In this document: piece by piece, positions 1 to 8,759 of the stretch | Numbering within the stretch: position 1 is the stretch's first letter | How the letters are laid out: each line of letters opens with the position of its first letter | DNA from: Allohahella sp002354735 | Lineage (GTDB): Bacteria; Pseudomonadota; Gammaproteobacteria; Pseudomonadales; Oleiphilaceae | Assembly (NCBI RefSeq): GCF_047946665.1 | Contig: NZ_CP172312.1 | Location: forward strand, 1,736,001-1,800,000 | Direction of reading: 5' to 3' | DNA: 64,000 nt | Program-made: the position numbers and the translations under genes | The notes under the pieces: generated by a model | Told to the model about the DNA's origin: nothing | The model's database searches: none | The model's input: the letters and a program-made list of their open reading frames with translations, nothing else

Positions 1-2
1 TC

Positions 3-821
3 TTCAGCCCTGCGAACATCATGCAGCTGCTGGAAGTGATTCGTGGCAAGGAAACCGCCAAGGATGTAATGGCGACGGCCATGAAAGTCGCCAAGACCAT
101 TCGCAAGACCGCTGTAGTCTCTGGTGTGTGTGATGGCTTTATCGGCAACCGCATGATCAACCAGTACTCGCGTGAAGCACTGCTGATGTTGCAGGAAGGC
201 GCGACCGTTCAGCAGATCGACAAGGCCATCGAGAAATTCGGCTTCGCGATGGGGCCGCTACGCATGGCGGACATGGCTGGTGGCGATATCGGCTTTGCCA
301 TTCGCAAGCGTCAGTACGCTGAAAACCCCCATATGAAGAAGATGGTGGTAGCAGATCGTCTCGGCGAGATGGGGCGCTTTGGCCAGAAGACCGGCTCCGG
401 TTTCTATCGCTATGAGCCTGGCAATCGCAATGCCTTGCACGATCCGGAAGTGGACAGGGTCATTGAAGACGTCCGCAAGGAACTTCGCATCACCCCGCGC
501 AAGATCAGTAATCAGGAAATTGTCGAGCGTTGCGTGTATGCACTGGTCAACGAAGGTGCACGCATTCTTGAAGAAGGCATCGCACAGCGCGCGTCAGATA
601 TCGACATGGTGTATCTCACCGGTTATGGCTTCCCTGTCTATCGAGGTGGTCCGATGCATTACGCCGAGGAAGTGGACTTGTTGAACGTTGTTCGTGCCAT
701 GGAGACCTTCGCCGAAAACCCCGATGCGGAACCCGGTTTCTGGAAGCCTGCCGCGCTGCTGCAAAAATGCGCCGCCGAAGGCAAGCGTTTTGACGAATAC
801 GCCACTTCAAAGAATCAGTAA
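3..821 (+). CDS. Fatty-acid oxidation bifunctional enzyme, C-terminal part (3-hydroxyacyl-CoA dehydrogenase), 5' truncated by window
   Basis: This is the C-terminal part of a fused enoyl-CoA hydratase/3-hydroxyacyl-CoA dehydrogenase, which oxidises 3-hydroxyacyl-CoA to 3-ketoacyl-CoA in beta-oxidation. The frame is open from base 3, and the first residues FSPANIM match the end of the NAD-binding domain, so the true start lies outside the window. The visible part has the GFIGNRM motif that opens the first 3HCDH C-terminal domain, then a second such repeat (NEGARILEEGIAQRASDID, then GFPVYRGGPM). Two C-terminal repeats are typical of FadB, FadJ and the peroxisomal type. The thiolase gene follows after 27 bp, forming the usual beta-oxidation pair. 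Which paralogue it is cannot be told from this fragment. Confidence 0.9.
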   Translation, partial: FSPANIMQLLEVIRGKETAKDVMATAMKVAKTIRKTAVVSGVCDGFIGNRMINQYSREALLMLQEGATVQQIDKAIEKFGFAMGPLRMADMAGGDIGFAIRKRQYAENPHMKKMVVADRLGEMGRFGQKTGSGFYRYEPGNRNALHDPEVDRVIEDVRKELRITPRKISNQEIVERCVYALVNEGARILEEGIAQRASDIDMVYLTGYGFPVYRGGPMHYAEEVDLLNVVRAMETFAENPDAEPGFWKPAALLQKCAAEGKRFDEYATSKNQ

Positions 822-848
822 GGCCTAAGCGCCACCAGGAGAATTGTT

Positions 849-2030
849 ATGTCCAATGATGTCGTCATTGTATCAACTGCCCGTACCCCGCTTGCGAAAT
901 CATGGCGCGGCGGCCTCAACATGACCCACGGTGCTACTTTGGCCGGTCATGCCATCCAGCACGCGGTCGAGCGCTCAGGTGTCGATCCCGCTGAGATCGA
1001 AGACGTGATGATGGGCTGCGGCCTGCCAGAAGGCTCTTGCGGTAACGATGTGGCGCGTATGGGCGCCATGCGTGCAGGTCTGCCGGTATCTGTCAGCGGT
1101 GTGACCATCAACCGCTTCTGCTCGTCGGGCCTTCAGGCCATCGCCATGGCTGCGCATCACATTGCGGTCGACAAGGTGCCAGTGATGGTAGCGGGCGGTG
1201 TTGAATCCATTTCAACCGTGCAGGCCACCGTGAACCAGAACTACATGATGGAGCCATGGCTGGCCGAGCATAAGCCAGCGCTCTACTGGTCGATGCTGCA
1301 GACTGCCGAGACCGTGGCCAAGCGCTACGAGATCCGCAAGGAAGACATGGATGAGTATGGCGTGCGCAGCCAGCAGCTCGCGGCCCAGTCGCAGAAGGAT
1401 GGCAAGTTCAAGGACGAAATCGCGCCGATTACGACCATCATGGGTGTGGCGGACAAGGCGACTGGCCAGCTGTCTTCGAAGGAAGTCACGCTGTCGCAGG
1501 ACGAAGGCATTCGTCCTGACACCACGCTCGAAGGTGTCTCTGGCATCCGTTCTGCGGTTGAAGGCGGCGTGGTCACGGCGGGTAATGCCAGTCAGTTTTC
1601 AGACGGCGCCTCGGCCTGTGTGTTGATGGATGGCAAGCTGGCCGAACAGCGTGGCGTGAAGCCGCTCGGCATCTTCCGTGGCTTTGCGGTCGCGGGCTGC
1701 GAGCCTGACGAAATGGGTATCGGTCCGGTATTCGCCGTGCCCAAGTTGCTCAAGCGTCACGGCCTGACCGTTGATGACATCGGCCTGTGGGAGCTCAACG
1801 AAGCCTTCGCTGTGCAGGTGTTGTACTGCCAGCGCAAGCTGGGTATCCCGCTCGAGCGCATGAACGTCAACGGCGGCGCCATCGCCATCGGTCACCCCTA
1901 CGGCACCACCGGCTCACGCCTGGTCGGCCATGCCCTGATCGAGGGCAAGCGCCGCGGTGTGAAGTATGTGGTCGTGACCATGTGCGTGGGCACCGGTATG
2001 GGTGCTGCTGGTCTGTTCGAGGTCGCCTGA
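849..2030 (+). CDS. Acetyl-CoA acyltransferase (thiolase)
   Basis: This thiolase (393 aa, full length for the family) cleaves 3-ketoacyl-CoA with CoA in the last step of beta-oxidation. The nucleophile is Cys91 in NRFCSSGLQAIAMAAH. The other two active-site blocks are GHPYGTTG (His349) and CVGTGMGAAG (Cys379), and the NEAFA block is also present. The ATG is preceded by an AGGAG ribosome-binding site (ccaggagaattgtt). It lies 27 bp downstream of the hydroxyacyl-CoA dehydrogenase gene and is probably co-transcribed with it. A strong hairpin terminator follows. Degradative (FadA-like) rather than biosynthetic use is inferred from the neighbour. Confidence 0.95.
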   Translation: MSNDVVIVSTARTPLAKSWRGGLNMTHGATLAGHAIQHAVERSGVDPAEIEDVMMGCGLPEGSCGNDVARMGAMRAGLPVSVSGVTINRFCSSGLQAIAMAAHHIAVDKVPVMVAGGVESISTVQATVNQNYMMEPWLAEHKPALYWSMLQTAETVAKRYEIRKEDMDEYGVRSQQLAAQSQKDGKFKDEIAPITTIMGVADKATGQLSSKEVTLSQDEGIRPDTTLEGVSGIRSAVEGGVVTAGNASQFSDGASACVLMDGKLAEQRGVKPLGIFRGFAVAGCEPDEMGIGPVFAVPKLLKRHGLTVDDIGLWELNEAFAVQVLYCQRKLGIPLERMNVNGGAIAIGHPYGTTGSRLVGHALIEGKRRGVKYVVVTMCVGTGMGAAGLFEVA

Positions 2031-2121
2031 TTTCGTTACTTAGCTAATGCAGCTTACGATGGTGTCGTTCTTGCCGGTGAAACAGGCTTGCCCGCATCAG
2101 ATGATTAAGCTAGTGTCACGA

Positions 2122-2164
2122 AACAAGCTCTGGACTCTTGCTCCAGAGCTTGTTGATTTTTCTT
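2122..2164 (+). terminator. Rho-independent terminator after the thiolase gene
   Basis: A perfect 13-bp inverted repeat (AACAAGCTCTGGA / TCCAGAGCTTGTT) with a 7-nt loop is followed by a T-rich tract (gatttttctt). It sits 92 bp after the thiolase stop and ends the beta-oxidation operon. Confidence 0.9.
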
Positions 2165-2274
2165 ATCACCCGGGATGGTGATCTGGAGAATAGTCCGGGA
2201 CATGCCTTTCGGGCAGTTATCGGGAAGTACGACGTTTCTCGCTCACCTTTATGCCCCCTGTAAAGGTCGACACT

Positions 2275-2943
2275 ATGAAACCCTCAAACACCTTTCCTAA
2301 TAGACAAGTTGTCGTAGTTCTTCTTGGTCTGCTGTTCTGTCCTCAGGCAGGCGCCATGGTCATTACTGAAAACTTTTCTCTCAAACTCGATTCAAGCCAG
2401 ATAAGCAAGGGCATCTTTGACGACGAATGGAACAGCGGCACGATCAAGACCGAAGCCGAACCCGTCCTACTCGCCAGGGGCGATTCTTACACGGCAAATA
2501 TTACTTTTGAAGGCATGCAGCACATCGAGCTGAACGATGGGTTCTTCAATGGTGACGAGAGCTTTTTGATTGAGATTGATGGTCTTGTAGGCGGTGCAAA
2601 TAACAGTGATGGTCCTGCAGACTATCTCCTTCAGTTTACGGGCGTTCATCACGGCCCTTTGCTGAAAAACCCGCTGTCGGGCTCTAGCACCCTTGGACTC
2701 GCTACAGGCAACATGAGACTTGCGGAAGACGTGGACCTTATCGATGGCGGCAAGGTTCAATTTCACGATTTGCACCTCACGGTAACTAACCAGGGTTTCA
2801 ATGCCTGGGCGTTTGATGGCTTCCGTCTCGGCGTAGGTGCAGATGTGGTCTCGATCGGTGACTGGAAAGTGCCTGCGCCCGGGAGTGCCGCACTCTTACT
2901 CGCGGGACTCTTGCCGCTCCTGACGCGGCGGCGTTCTGGCTAA
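2275..2943 (+). CDS. PEP-CTERM-like exported protein
   Basis: This is a predicted exported protein of about 222 aa with no recognised enzymatic domain. The start at 2275 (MKPSN) is preferred over the upstream in-frame ATG at 2251 because an AAGG ribosome-binding site lies 8 nt before it. The N-terminus carries a hydrophobic signal peptide (VVVVLLGLLFCPQAGA). The C-terminus, VPAPGSAALLLAGLLPL followed by TRRR, has the three-part layout of PEP-CTERM sorting signals: a VPxP-like motif, a short hydrophobic helix and a basic cluster. Such proteins are processed by an exosortase, and none is in this window. The middle is beta-rich and acidic. It is a single gene with a terminator on its far side. 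Confidence 0.7.
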   Translation: MKPSNTFPNRQVVVVLLGLLFCPQAGAMVITENFSLKLDSSQISKGIFDDEWNSGTIKTEAEPVLLARGDSYTANITFEGMQHIELNDGFFNGDESFLIEIDGLVGGANNSDGPADYLLQFTGVHHGPLLKNPLSGSSTLGLATGNMRLAEDVDLIDGGKVQFHDLHLTVTNQGFNAWAFDGFRLGVGADVVSIGDWKVPAPGSAALLLAGLLPLLTRRRSG

Positions 2944-2964
2944 CCCTGAGTAAGGCGTATGCCA

Positions 2965-3005
2965 TAACAGCAGAACCTGGCTCTCCTGGACAGGTTCCGC
3001 TGTTA
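2965..3005. terminator. Bidirectional hairpin between convergent genes
   Basis: Arms at 2965-2979 and 2991-3005 pair over 15 positions with one mismatch around an 11-nt loop. The hairpin lies in the 66-bp gap between two convergent genes, where a shared terminator is expected. Flanking T-runs are short. Confidence 0.65.
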
Positions 3006-3009
3006 GCGT

Positions 3010-3900
3010 TTACTGGAAGTTTGCAGCGCTGGTCGCTTTGGCAGTGACGGTCACGTTCTGGGCTGGGGTGAAAGTGAGCGTCTCATCGGTCTCGAGATCA
3101 TCGACCTGACATGAGTATGCCACTGTATATGTACCGGCAGGCAGAAAAGCGGCCTTGTAGGTAAATACACCATCGTTGTCGAGATCTTCCACCGGCACAG
3201 TCACATATGGTGATGTAGTAGCATCGGCGTCGTTCACAACGGCATCTGCACCCTCAAACACGAAAACAGCGCCAGCGTAAGCCTGGGAATCAGCGCAGTC
3301 GACCTGAAGGCGTGTTGTGGCATCGACAGTGCCTGCGATAGCACCAACCTCAGCATTATCTATCAGCTTCAGTGTCGGCCTCAGCTTGTAATCACCACCC
3401 GTTGGCAGCTTTACGGACTTTCGCAGATCAAAATCGATTGTGAAGTCTGTTGTGCCGTTTGCCAACACGGTAAAGCCTCTGACCAGCTTGAGTCCGGTCT
3501 GAGCGCCTGAAGGCACTGTCAGCGGATACTGATTGCCAGCGCTATCGATGACATAGAGATCGCCTGCTTCTTCGCTCAAATCAAGACGGATCCACTGATA
3601 ATTGCCAGCGGCAAGCACCTGGTCTTCTAACAGCGTCGCTGTACGGCCGCTCTGAAGTGCAAGCAGGTCGAGTTTCTTTGGCTGGTCGAAGACAATTTCT
3701 CTAGTTCCACCAGCAGTATGCAACGCCACGCCTGAAAAGGTAATGAACACCGACGTGAGATTATCGACCGGTGCGTCGCTGAGCTGGAGGTTCAAGGTAC
3801 CGGTCGCTCCACCGCCGCTGCTACTGCCTCCACCGCACGCGATAAGCATGGGCGCGGTGATGGCAGTGACAAGAATGCTTCTGGCAATGTTGTTAATCAT
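3010..3900 (-). CDS. DUF4382 domain lipoprotein
   Basis: This is a predicted lipoprotein of 296 aa. The N-terminus is a signal peptide ending in the lipobox LIAC (Cys22), then a Gly/Ser linker. The segment TLNLQLSDAPVDNLTSVFIT with the following FSGVALH is the characteristic opening of DUF4382, a beta-sandwich domain found in cell-envelope proteins. The C-terminal third (about residues 190-296) looks like a carboxypeptidase-regulatory or Ig-like fold with an Asp-rich DLDNDG stretch that may bind calcium. The cell-envelope location is inferred from the lipobox. It is transcribed away from the acyl-CoA dehydrogenase pair, with which it shares the control region holding the double palindrome. 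Confidence 0.75.
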   Translation of the reverse strand: MINNIARSILVTAITAPMLIACGGGSSSGGGATGTLNLQLSDAPVDNLTSVFITFSGVALHTAGGTREIVFDQPKKLDLLALQSGRTATLLEDQVLAAGNYQWIRLDLSEEAGDLYVIDSAGNQYPLTVPSGAQTGLKLVRGFTVLANGTTDFTIDFDLRKSVKLPTGGDYKLRPTLKLIDNAEVGAIAGTVDATTRLQVDCADSQAYAGAVFVFEGADAVVNDADATTSPYVTVPVEDLDNDGVFTYKAAFLPAGTYTVAYSCQVDDLETDETLTFTPAQNVTVTAKATSAANFQ

Positions 3901-4018
3901 AAAAAACGTCCACGGTTTGAGATGCCGCCAGCTTACTCCGGGGCGTGTGTACTCACCGTTCCAATTGGTAAACGAATGTCTCGAGATGTTGCGAAGCAGA
4001 TACTCTCTGGAAGATGCA

Positions 4019-4072
4019 TTGACCGCACCTAAGACATACAGTAGTGTATGGACGACAATACACTACTGTATG
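4019..4072 (+). promoter_or_regulatory. Tandem palindromic operators with overlapping promoter, upstream of the acyl-CoA dehydrogenases
   Basis: Two near-identical 16-bp palindromes, CATACAGTAGTGTATG (4035-4050) and AATACACTACTGTATG (4057-4072), fit ATACAnnnnTGTAT and have centres 22 bp apart. Together they also make a perfect 15-bp inverted repeat with an 8-bp spacer. A candidate -35 (TTGACC, 4019-4024) and a -10 (TAGTGT, 4042-4047) with 17-bp spacing place the first palindrome over the -10. This is the expected geometry for repression by a dimeric regulator, such as a TetR-family acyl-CoA sensor. The regulator is not in the window. The alternative, a simple hairpin, is less likely because each arm is itself palindromic. 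Confidence 0.65.
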
Positions 4073-4102
4073 GTTGCCTTTGTTTCGCAGGAGATGGCTC
4101 TT

Positions 4103-5290
4103 ATGAACCTGAATTACACGCCTGAGAAGGAGGCCTTCCGCGCGGAAGTTCGCCAGTTCCTGCAGGCGAACCTGCCGGAAGACATCCGGCTCCGTGTTGA
4201 GAAGCGTCTACGGCCGGACAAGGCCATGACACAGCGCTGGCAGAAGATCCTCAGCGACAAGGGCTGGGGCGCTTCCAACTGGCCGAAGGAGTACGGCGGG
4301 ACTGGTTGGGATGCGATTGAACAGCTGATCTTCGAAGAGGAATGCGCTGCCGCTGGTGCGCCACGACAGCTGGATTTCGGTCTGCGCATGGTGGCCCCAG
4401 TCATCATGTCCTTTGCTACCGAAGAGCAGAAGCAGCGCTTCCTGCCAGGCATCCTGACCGGTGAAGACTGGTGGTGCCAGGGCTATTCCGAGCCAGGCGC
4501 AGGCTCCGACCTCGCCTCGCTGCGCACCAGCGCCAAGCGTGACGGTGACAAGTATATCGTCAATGGTCAGAAGACCTGGACTACCCTGGGTCAGCACGCC
4601 GACTGGATCTTCTGTCTGGTCCGCACCAGCACTGAAGGTAAGCCTCAGCAAGGTATCTCTTTCCTGCTGATCGACATGAAGACGCCTGGGGTGACTGTAC
4701 GACCAATCATCATGCTCGATGGCGAGCACGAGGTGAACGAGGTCTATTTCGATAATGTCGAAGTCCCGGTCGAGAACCTGATCGGTGAAGAAAACAAGGG
4801 CTGGACCTACGCCAAGTTCCTGCTTGGTCACGAACGGACTGGTCTTGCCAATGTCGGCCAATGGAAGGCGATGATGACCCGCCTGAAGCAGGTGGCCCGT
4901 GAGACCAAAGACGGCCAACAGGCACTGATCGAGAACACGCGATTCCGTGATCGTCTTGCGCAGCTGGATATCGAACTGAAGGCGCTCGAACTCACCGTCC
5001 TGCGTGTGCTCACTGACGAGAAGGGTCCCGGCCCACAAGCCTCCATCCTCAAGGTGCGCGGTACCGAGATTGGCCAGAACATGTTTGAGCTGCTGATGGA
5101 AGCGATGGGCACAGACGCCATCGCGCACATTCCGGATGCGCTGGAACCTGGATACGAAGGTGCACGCGTGGGTTCTGAGCACGCCACACCGGCCACAGGC
5201 GATTACTTCAACATGCGCAAGCTGTCGATTTTCGGCGGGTCCAACGAAATTCAGCGAAACATCATCGCACAGATGGTGCTTGGCCTTTAA
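4103..5290 (+). CDS. Acyl-CoA dehydrogenase
   Basis: This is a FAD-dependent acyl-CoA dehydrogenase (395 aa) that introduces the alpha-beta double bond in acyl-CoA. The reading frame is open far upstream into the divergent lipoprotein gene, but the start is taken at 4103 (MNLNYTPEKEAF). An AGGAG ribosome-binding site lies 9 nt before it, and family similarity begins there. Visible family signatures are GYSEPGAGSDLASL (FAD/substrate loop), GQKTWTTLGQHADW, and the C-terminal FGGSNEIQRNIIAQMVLGL. A second acyl-CoA dehydrogenase follows after 45 bp, and such paired genes often encode a heteromeric enzyme. The substrate cannot be read from the sequence. Confidence 0.93.
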   Translation: MNLNYTPEKEAFRAEVRQFLQANLPEDIRLRVEKRLRPDKAMTQRWQKILSDKGWGASNWPKEYGGTGWDAIEQLIFEEECAAAGAPRQLDFGLRMVAPVIMSFATEEQKQRFLPGILTGEDWWCQGYSEPGAGSDLASLRTSAKRDGDKYIVNGQKTWTTLGQHADWIFCLVRTSTEGKPQQGISFLLIDMKTPGVTVRPIIMLDGEHEVNEVYFDNVEVPVENLIGEENKGWTYAKFLLGHERTGLANVGQWKAMMTRLKQVARETKDGQQALIENTRFRDRLAQLDIELKALELTVLRVLTDEKGPGPQASILKVRGTEIGQNMFELLMEAMGTDAIAHIPDALEPGYEGARVGSEHATPATGDYFNMRKLSIFGGSNEIQRNIIAQMVLGL

Positions 5291-5335
5291 CCAGGTTGCT
5301 CACCAGATAGAAGTCGGTCTCAAAAGGAGCCATAG

Positions 5336-6484
5336 ATGAATTTTAATCTGATAGAAGAACAGCAAATGCTGCAGGACTCGCTCAGGCGCTTCCTGAGCAA
5401 CGAGTACACCTTCGAGAAGCGTGGCAAGATCATCGAATCTGCCAAGGGTCTGGATGCGGCTACGTGGCAGGCTTTTGCTGAAATGGGTCTGCTCGGCTTC
5501 ACCTTTCCTGAAGAGCATGATGGTCTAGGTGGCGATGCTGTCGACACCATGTTGGTGATGGAAACTTTCGGTCGTGCACTGGTCGTCGAGCCTTACCTGG
5601 CTACAGTCGTGCTTGGCGGCGGTCTGATCCGTGATGCCGGAACCAGTGAACAGAAGGCTGCGATACTGCCAAAAATCACTGCCGGCGAGCACTTCATGGC
5701 TTTTGCGCATAGTGAGCCTGGTGCGCGGTATAACCAGAGCCTCGTGTCTACCTCTGCCGACAAGGATGGTGACGGCTATGTACTGAACGGCAAGAAGACC
5801 GCTGTGCTGCATGGGGCCCAGGCAAATCAGTTGATCGTCTCTGCACGAACTGGTGGAAAGATCTCGGCTGAAAGCGGCATCAGCCTTTTTCTGGTCGATG
5901 CGGGTGTCGAAGGTCTCAAGATCGACGACTTTGCGACACATGATGGTCAGCGTACAGCTGAGCTCACGCTGAACAATGTTCGTGTCACAGCCGATGCCCT
6001 GATTGGCGAAGCCGGTGCTGCCCTGCCCCTGATCGAGAAAGCCACGGATCTCGCCATTGCGGCGCTGTGTGCTGAAGCGGTCGGTGCCATGGAAGCCTTG
6101 AACGCGGCGACCCTGGAATACCTGAAGACACGCAAGCAGTTCGGTGTGCCTATCGGCAAGTTCCAGGTGCTGCAGCATCGAATGGCAGATATGTTCGTCG
6201 CCACTGAAGAAGCCAAGTCGATGGCCATACTGGCTGCCAGTGAGGCGGATTCGAACAACCGTGAAAGCCGCAGACGCGCAGTGTCCATGGCGAAGACCAT
6301 GGTAGGCCAATGCGCCCGCAAGGTCGGTCAGAGCGCCGTCCAGTTGCACGGTGGTATGGGGGTGACCGAGGAAATGTTTGCCGCGCACCTGTTCAAGCGC
6401 CTGACGATGATCAACCTGCAGTTCGGTGATGCGAGTTATCATCTGGGGTTGGTGAGCGATCAGCTGCTGGAAGGGGCGGCTTGA
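5336..6484 (+). CDS. Acyl-CoA dehydrogenase, second of a pair
   Basis: This acyl-CoA dehydrogenase family protein (382 aa) has an AAAAGGAG ribosome-binding site just before its ATG. The family layout is clear: an N-terminal helical domain (MNFNLIEEQQMLQDSLRRFL), a middle beta domain with an altered loop (AHSEPGARYN in place of the usual EPGAGSD), and a C-terminal domain with TRKQFGVPIGKFQVLQHRMA and QLHGGMGVTEE. The altered FAD loop next to a canonical partner suggests one half of a heteromeric dehydrogenase. Downstream lies the decayed transporter remnant, so this gene probably ends the operon. Confidence 0.92.
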   Translation: MNFNLIEEQQMLQDSLRRFLSNEYTFEKRGKIIESAKGLDAATWQAFAEMGLLGFTFPEEHDGLGGDAVDTMLVMETFGRALVVEPYLATVVLGGGLIRDAGTSEQKAAILPKITAGEHFMAFAHSEPGARYNQSLVSTSADKDGDGYVLNGKKTAVLHGAQANQLIVSARTGGKISAESGISLFLVDAGVEGLKIDDFATHDGQRTAELTLNNVRVTADALIGEAGAALPLIEKATDLAIAALCAEAVGAMEALNAATLEYLKTRKQFGVPIGKFQVLQHRMADMFVATEEAKSMAILAASEADSNNRESRRRAVSMAKTMVGQCARKVGQSAVQLHGGMGVTEEMFAAHLFKRLTMINLQFGDASYHLGLVSDQLLEGAA

Positions 6485-6568
6485 AAGCGGCTGCTTCAAA
6501 ATGACTGCTTGAAGTGAGACTGCCACGGAGATCGACTGGCTAAAACCGTAGACACTTGAGCCGTGCAT

Positions 6569-6835
6569 TCAACTGGCGGCTCAGGCACCCTCTGCTTCAG
6601 CCTGACCCTCCCCGCAACCAAACTTGTCGTAGAGGATCTCGATCCATCATCGTGGGTTTGGGCAGAGTGCCCGTAGCTGCGATACTGGCAGCGCTGGTGC
6701 TGTTACTGACGCGACAGAAGATTCCTCAACGCGAGCCTGATCGGTTTCGCGTACCTCTGTGTTGTGAGCATGTTCCTGGCCTTCTTCGCCTGGTACAAGG
6801 GTCTGGCCCTGGGTGGCACCGCAGAGGCTGCGCGG
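6569..6835 (+). pseudogene. Remnant of an EamA/DMT-family transporter
   Basis: Pieces of one EamA-type membrane transporter occur in successive reading frames. From 6569, one frame reads LCFSLTLPATKLVVEDLDPS. The next frame continues as VGLGRVPVAAILAALVLLL with TRQKIP. Around 6730-6820, a third stretch reads LIGFAYLCVVSMFLAFFAWY followed by KGLALGG. These follow the order of EamA proteins, but about 270 bp stands in for a gene of roughly 900 bp, with two frameshifts and large internal loss. It is therefore non-functional. This explains the otherwise empty stretch between the dehydrogenase and lemA genes. Confidence 0.7.
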
Positions 6836-6944
6836 TACCGCGGCCGCTGCTGTGGTGCCAGCAACCAAGTTGTGAGCCTCTCCCTGTCAGGCTTTGACAA
6901 GCTCGACCCGTCGGTTCTTCGCTCGCCGCTTGCTCAGAACCGGG

Positions 6945-7520
6945 CTATGAAAAGTTCGGGCTGTATTCGAATGAACTGCTGGCCGCCGAGTCACTGAACG
7001 TGTTCAGCGCCTTCTTGTGCGTAAACCAGCCGTTGACCAGGGAATTCGGGAACATGCTGATGCGATTATTGAACTGCTCGACGTTCTCATTGAAGACCGC
7101 AATACTCGCTGCCACGTTCTCGTGCTTTTCAGATATTTCCCGCATCAGCTGTTGTACGAGCGTGCTGGCCTTCAAATCCGGATAGGCCTCCATGGTTGCC
7201 CGAATGCCTGACTGCAAATGGCGGCTGAGTTGCTCGACCTGAGCGAGCCTCTGAGTATCGATCACGCCGGTATCGAGCTTGTCGATGGCCGTACGCAGGG
7301 CCGTGACGTCGGTCATCACTTTCGCTTCGAAACCCTTATAGTCATCTGACGCTTTTTCGATTAGCGGAAGCACAGTCAACTTCAGGCGCTCATAGTTGAT
7401 CACATTTGCCCAGGCCCGTTCGGCGCCATTGCCGGCCGTGATGATCGAGTTGTGAATGACTATCCCCACCACAGCGAGGATCACTGAAACTACCAGGATA
7501 AAGATCAGTGCTGATTCCAT
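6945..7520 (-). CDS. LemA family protein
   Basis: This is a LemA-family membrane protein of 191 aa. It has one N-terminal transmembrane helix (about residues 4-25, ALIFILVVSVILAVVGIVI) followed by a long alpha-helical domain with the family pattern (NSIITAGNGAERAWANVINY). The cellular role of LemA proteins is poorly defined. Its ATG overlaps the stop codon of the upstream membrane protein by one base (TAATG), so the two are translationally coupled. That pairing is common for LemA, which often sits beside a membrane protein of unknown function. Confidence 0.9.
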   Translation of the reverse strand: MESALIFILVVSVILAVVGIVIHNSIITAGNGAERAWANVINYERLKLTVLPLIEKASDDYKGFEAKVMTDVTALRTAIDKLDTGVIDTQRLAQVEQLSRHLQSGIRATMEAYPDLKASTLVQQLMREISEKHENVAASIAVFNENVEQFNNRISMFPNSLVNGWFTHKKALNTFSDSAASSSFEYSPNFS

Positions 7521-8521
7521 TATTGCGCTACCTGCTCGAAGTTATCGTCGTTGAATTGGAAAAGTGGCATAAGTGTCCGCAGAACTTCACGATACCTGAG
7601 CTCTTCGGGCGATCGAACCGCCTCCAAGACCCCCCAGGGATTCTCGAGCGTTACCTCGCGTTGCATCGTTAGCCAGTCGTTGTTGGAATGTGAAAGACAA
7701 AGGACCCCGTCCCGGATTTCGAGAGCGACATCGGCGAGCTGAGCCGTGCGTTTCAGGCAACCCAGAACGGCCGGCTGCAATATTTTTGCAGCATTGAACT
7801 GATCTTCGGCGGTTACAGTGAAGAGGCTGTCGAAGGATGGGCTGCCAGTGCGCCATGCGTGGCGGTATGGTTTTAAACCACTGGTGCTCATCATTATTCG
7901 GCCGGCCCGCGGAAACGGCATTATCAGCCCGGAACGGTAGCGCGTTTCCCGCACTGTTTTTGTCCGGGTTTCATAGCTGTTGGATGACGCAACAAAGACC
8001 GTTTCGGTGACCTTCCGAACGTCCACATACTGAAAGCGATAGAGCTCACATGAATAGCGCTTGTCTGCAGCAGTGATACATCCCTTTCCCCATCCGTCGA
8101 TGACCTGATCTTCATCACCTCGCCTGAAGTCAACGAATCTGGCCTTGAGCTGCGCCCATCGCTCGGCTGAGTTTTCAGCATGCAGCGTCATCTGGTTATG
8201 CTCATATACGCTGACCCGATAGAGCGTTCGCGCAGGCTTCACCAGACTCGTGCGCCTGAATTTCCAGGCCACTGCTGGGGTCAGTACGGTCAGGAGCGCG
8301 AAGAACGCAGCATAGCCCTGCTCGTGTGGCATCAAGACTGAGCAGCCGGCGGCAATGAGCGCAAGCACTGACGTCAGCACGACTGTCGGTGTCCATCGGT
8401 AGGTTATGCCGTGAGCGGCTGCAAAATCGAGCACGCTTCGCAGAATTCTTTCCGCATCCGCCGCCGACTGCGCCTGTTCAGCCTGCGCTTCGATCGAGCG
8501 TGCGAACTTGCGTAGATTCAT
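7520..8521 (-). CDS. Hypothetical membrane protein co-transcribed with lemA
   Basis: I do not recognise this family with confidence. The protein (about 333 aa) has an N-terminal helical segment (RKFARSIEAQAEQAQSAADA), then two adjacent hydrophobic helices at about residues 44-82 (VVLTSVLALIAAGCSVLM and YAAFFALLTVLTPAVAW). A soluble C-terminal domain of about 240 residues with mixed alpha/beta character follows. The layout resembles the DUF3137-type proteins often encoded next to lemA, but I cannot assign it by motif. The ATG at 8521 is chosen over an in-frame TTG at 8545; neither has a good ribosome-binding site. It overlaps the lemA start by one base. Confidence 0.75.
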   Translation of the reverse strand: MNLRKFARSIEAQAEQAQSAADAERILRSVLDFAAAHGITYRWTPTVVLTSVLALIAAGCSVLMPHEQGYAAFFALLTVLTPAVAWKFRRTSLVKPARTLYRVSVYEHNQMTLHAENSAERWAQLKARFVDFRRGDEDQVIDGWGKGCITAADKRYSCELYRFQYVDVRKVTETVFVASSNSYETRTKTVRETRYRSGLIMPFPRAGRIMMSTSGLKPYRHAWRTGSPSFDSLFTVTAEDQFNAAKILQPAVLGCLKRTAQLADVALEIRDGVLCLSHSNNDWLTMQREVTLENPWGVLEAVRSPEELRYREVLRTLMPLFQFNDDNFEQVAQ

Positions 8522-8759
8522 GTTCCAGGTGAGGCTTTCGAACAAGCGTGTATCTGCCGTGTCAGTCAGAGTTCGTCGATGGCGCGATGGCCCCTATTTT
8601 CTGATTGGTATGACGGACCGCATTGACTATCGACCACGGCTTATTGTGAGCGAGCCAGCAAGATGTGACGCAAGTCGCAATTTACGCCAAGTACCATCCG
8701 CGCGAAAACCACCTTCTGTAGACTCGTCCTCACCATAACAACAACACGAGTACTACCCT

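Noticed and set aside
3743..4102. N-terminal extension of the first acyl-CoA dehydrogenase (open frame from 3743)
   Set aside because: The extension overlaps the divergent lipoprotein gene and the double operator, has no family similarity, and a good AGGAG precedes ATG 4103.
4208..5182. 324-codon minus-strand frame opposite the acyl-CoA dehydrogenase
   Set aside because: It is a GC-driven shadow frame with Leu/His/Arg-rich composition and no recognisable domain. The plus strand holds a clear enzyme.
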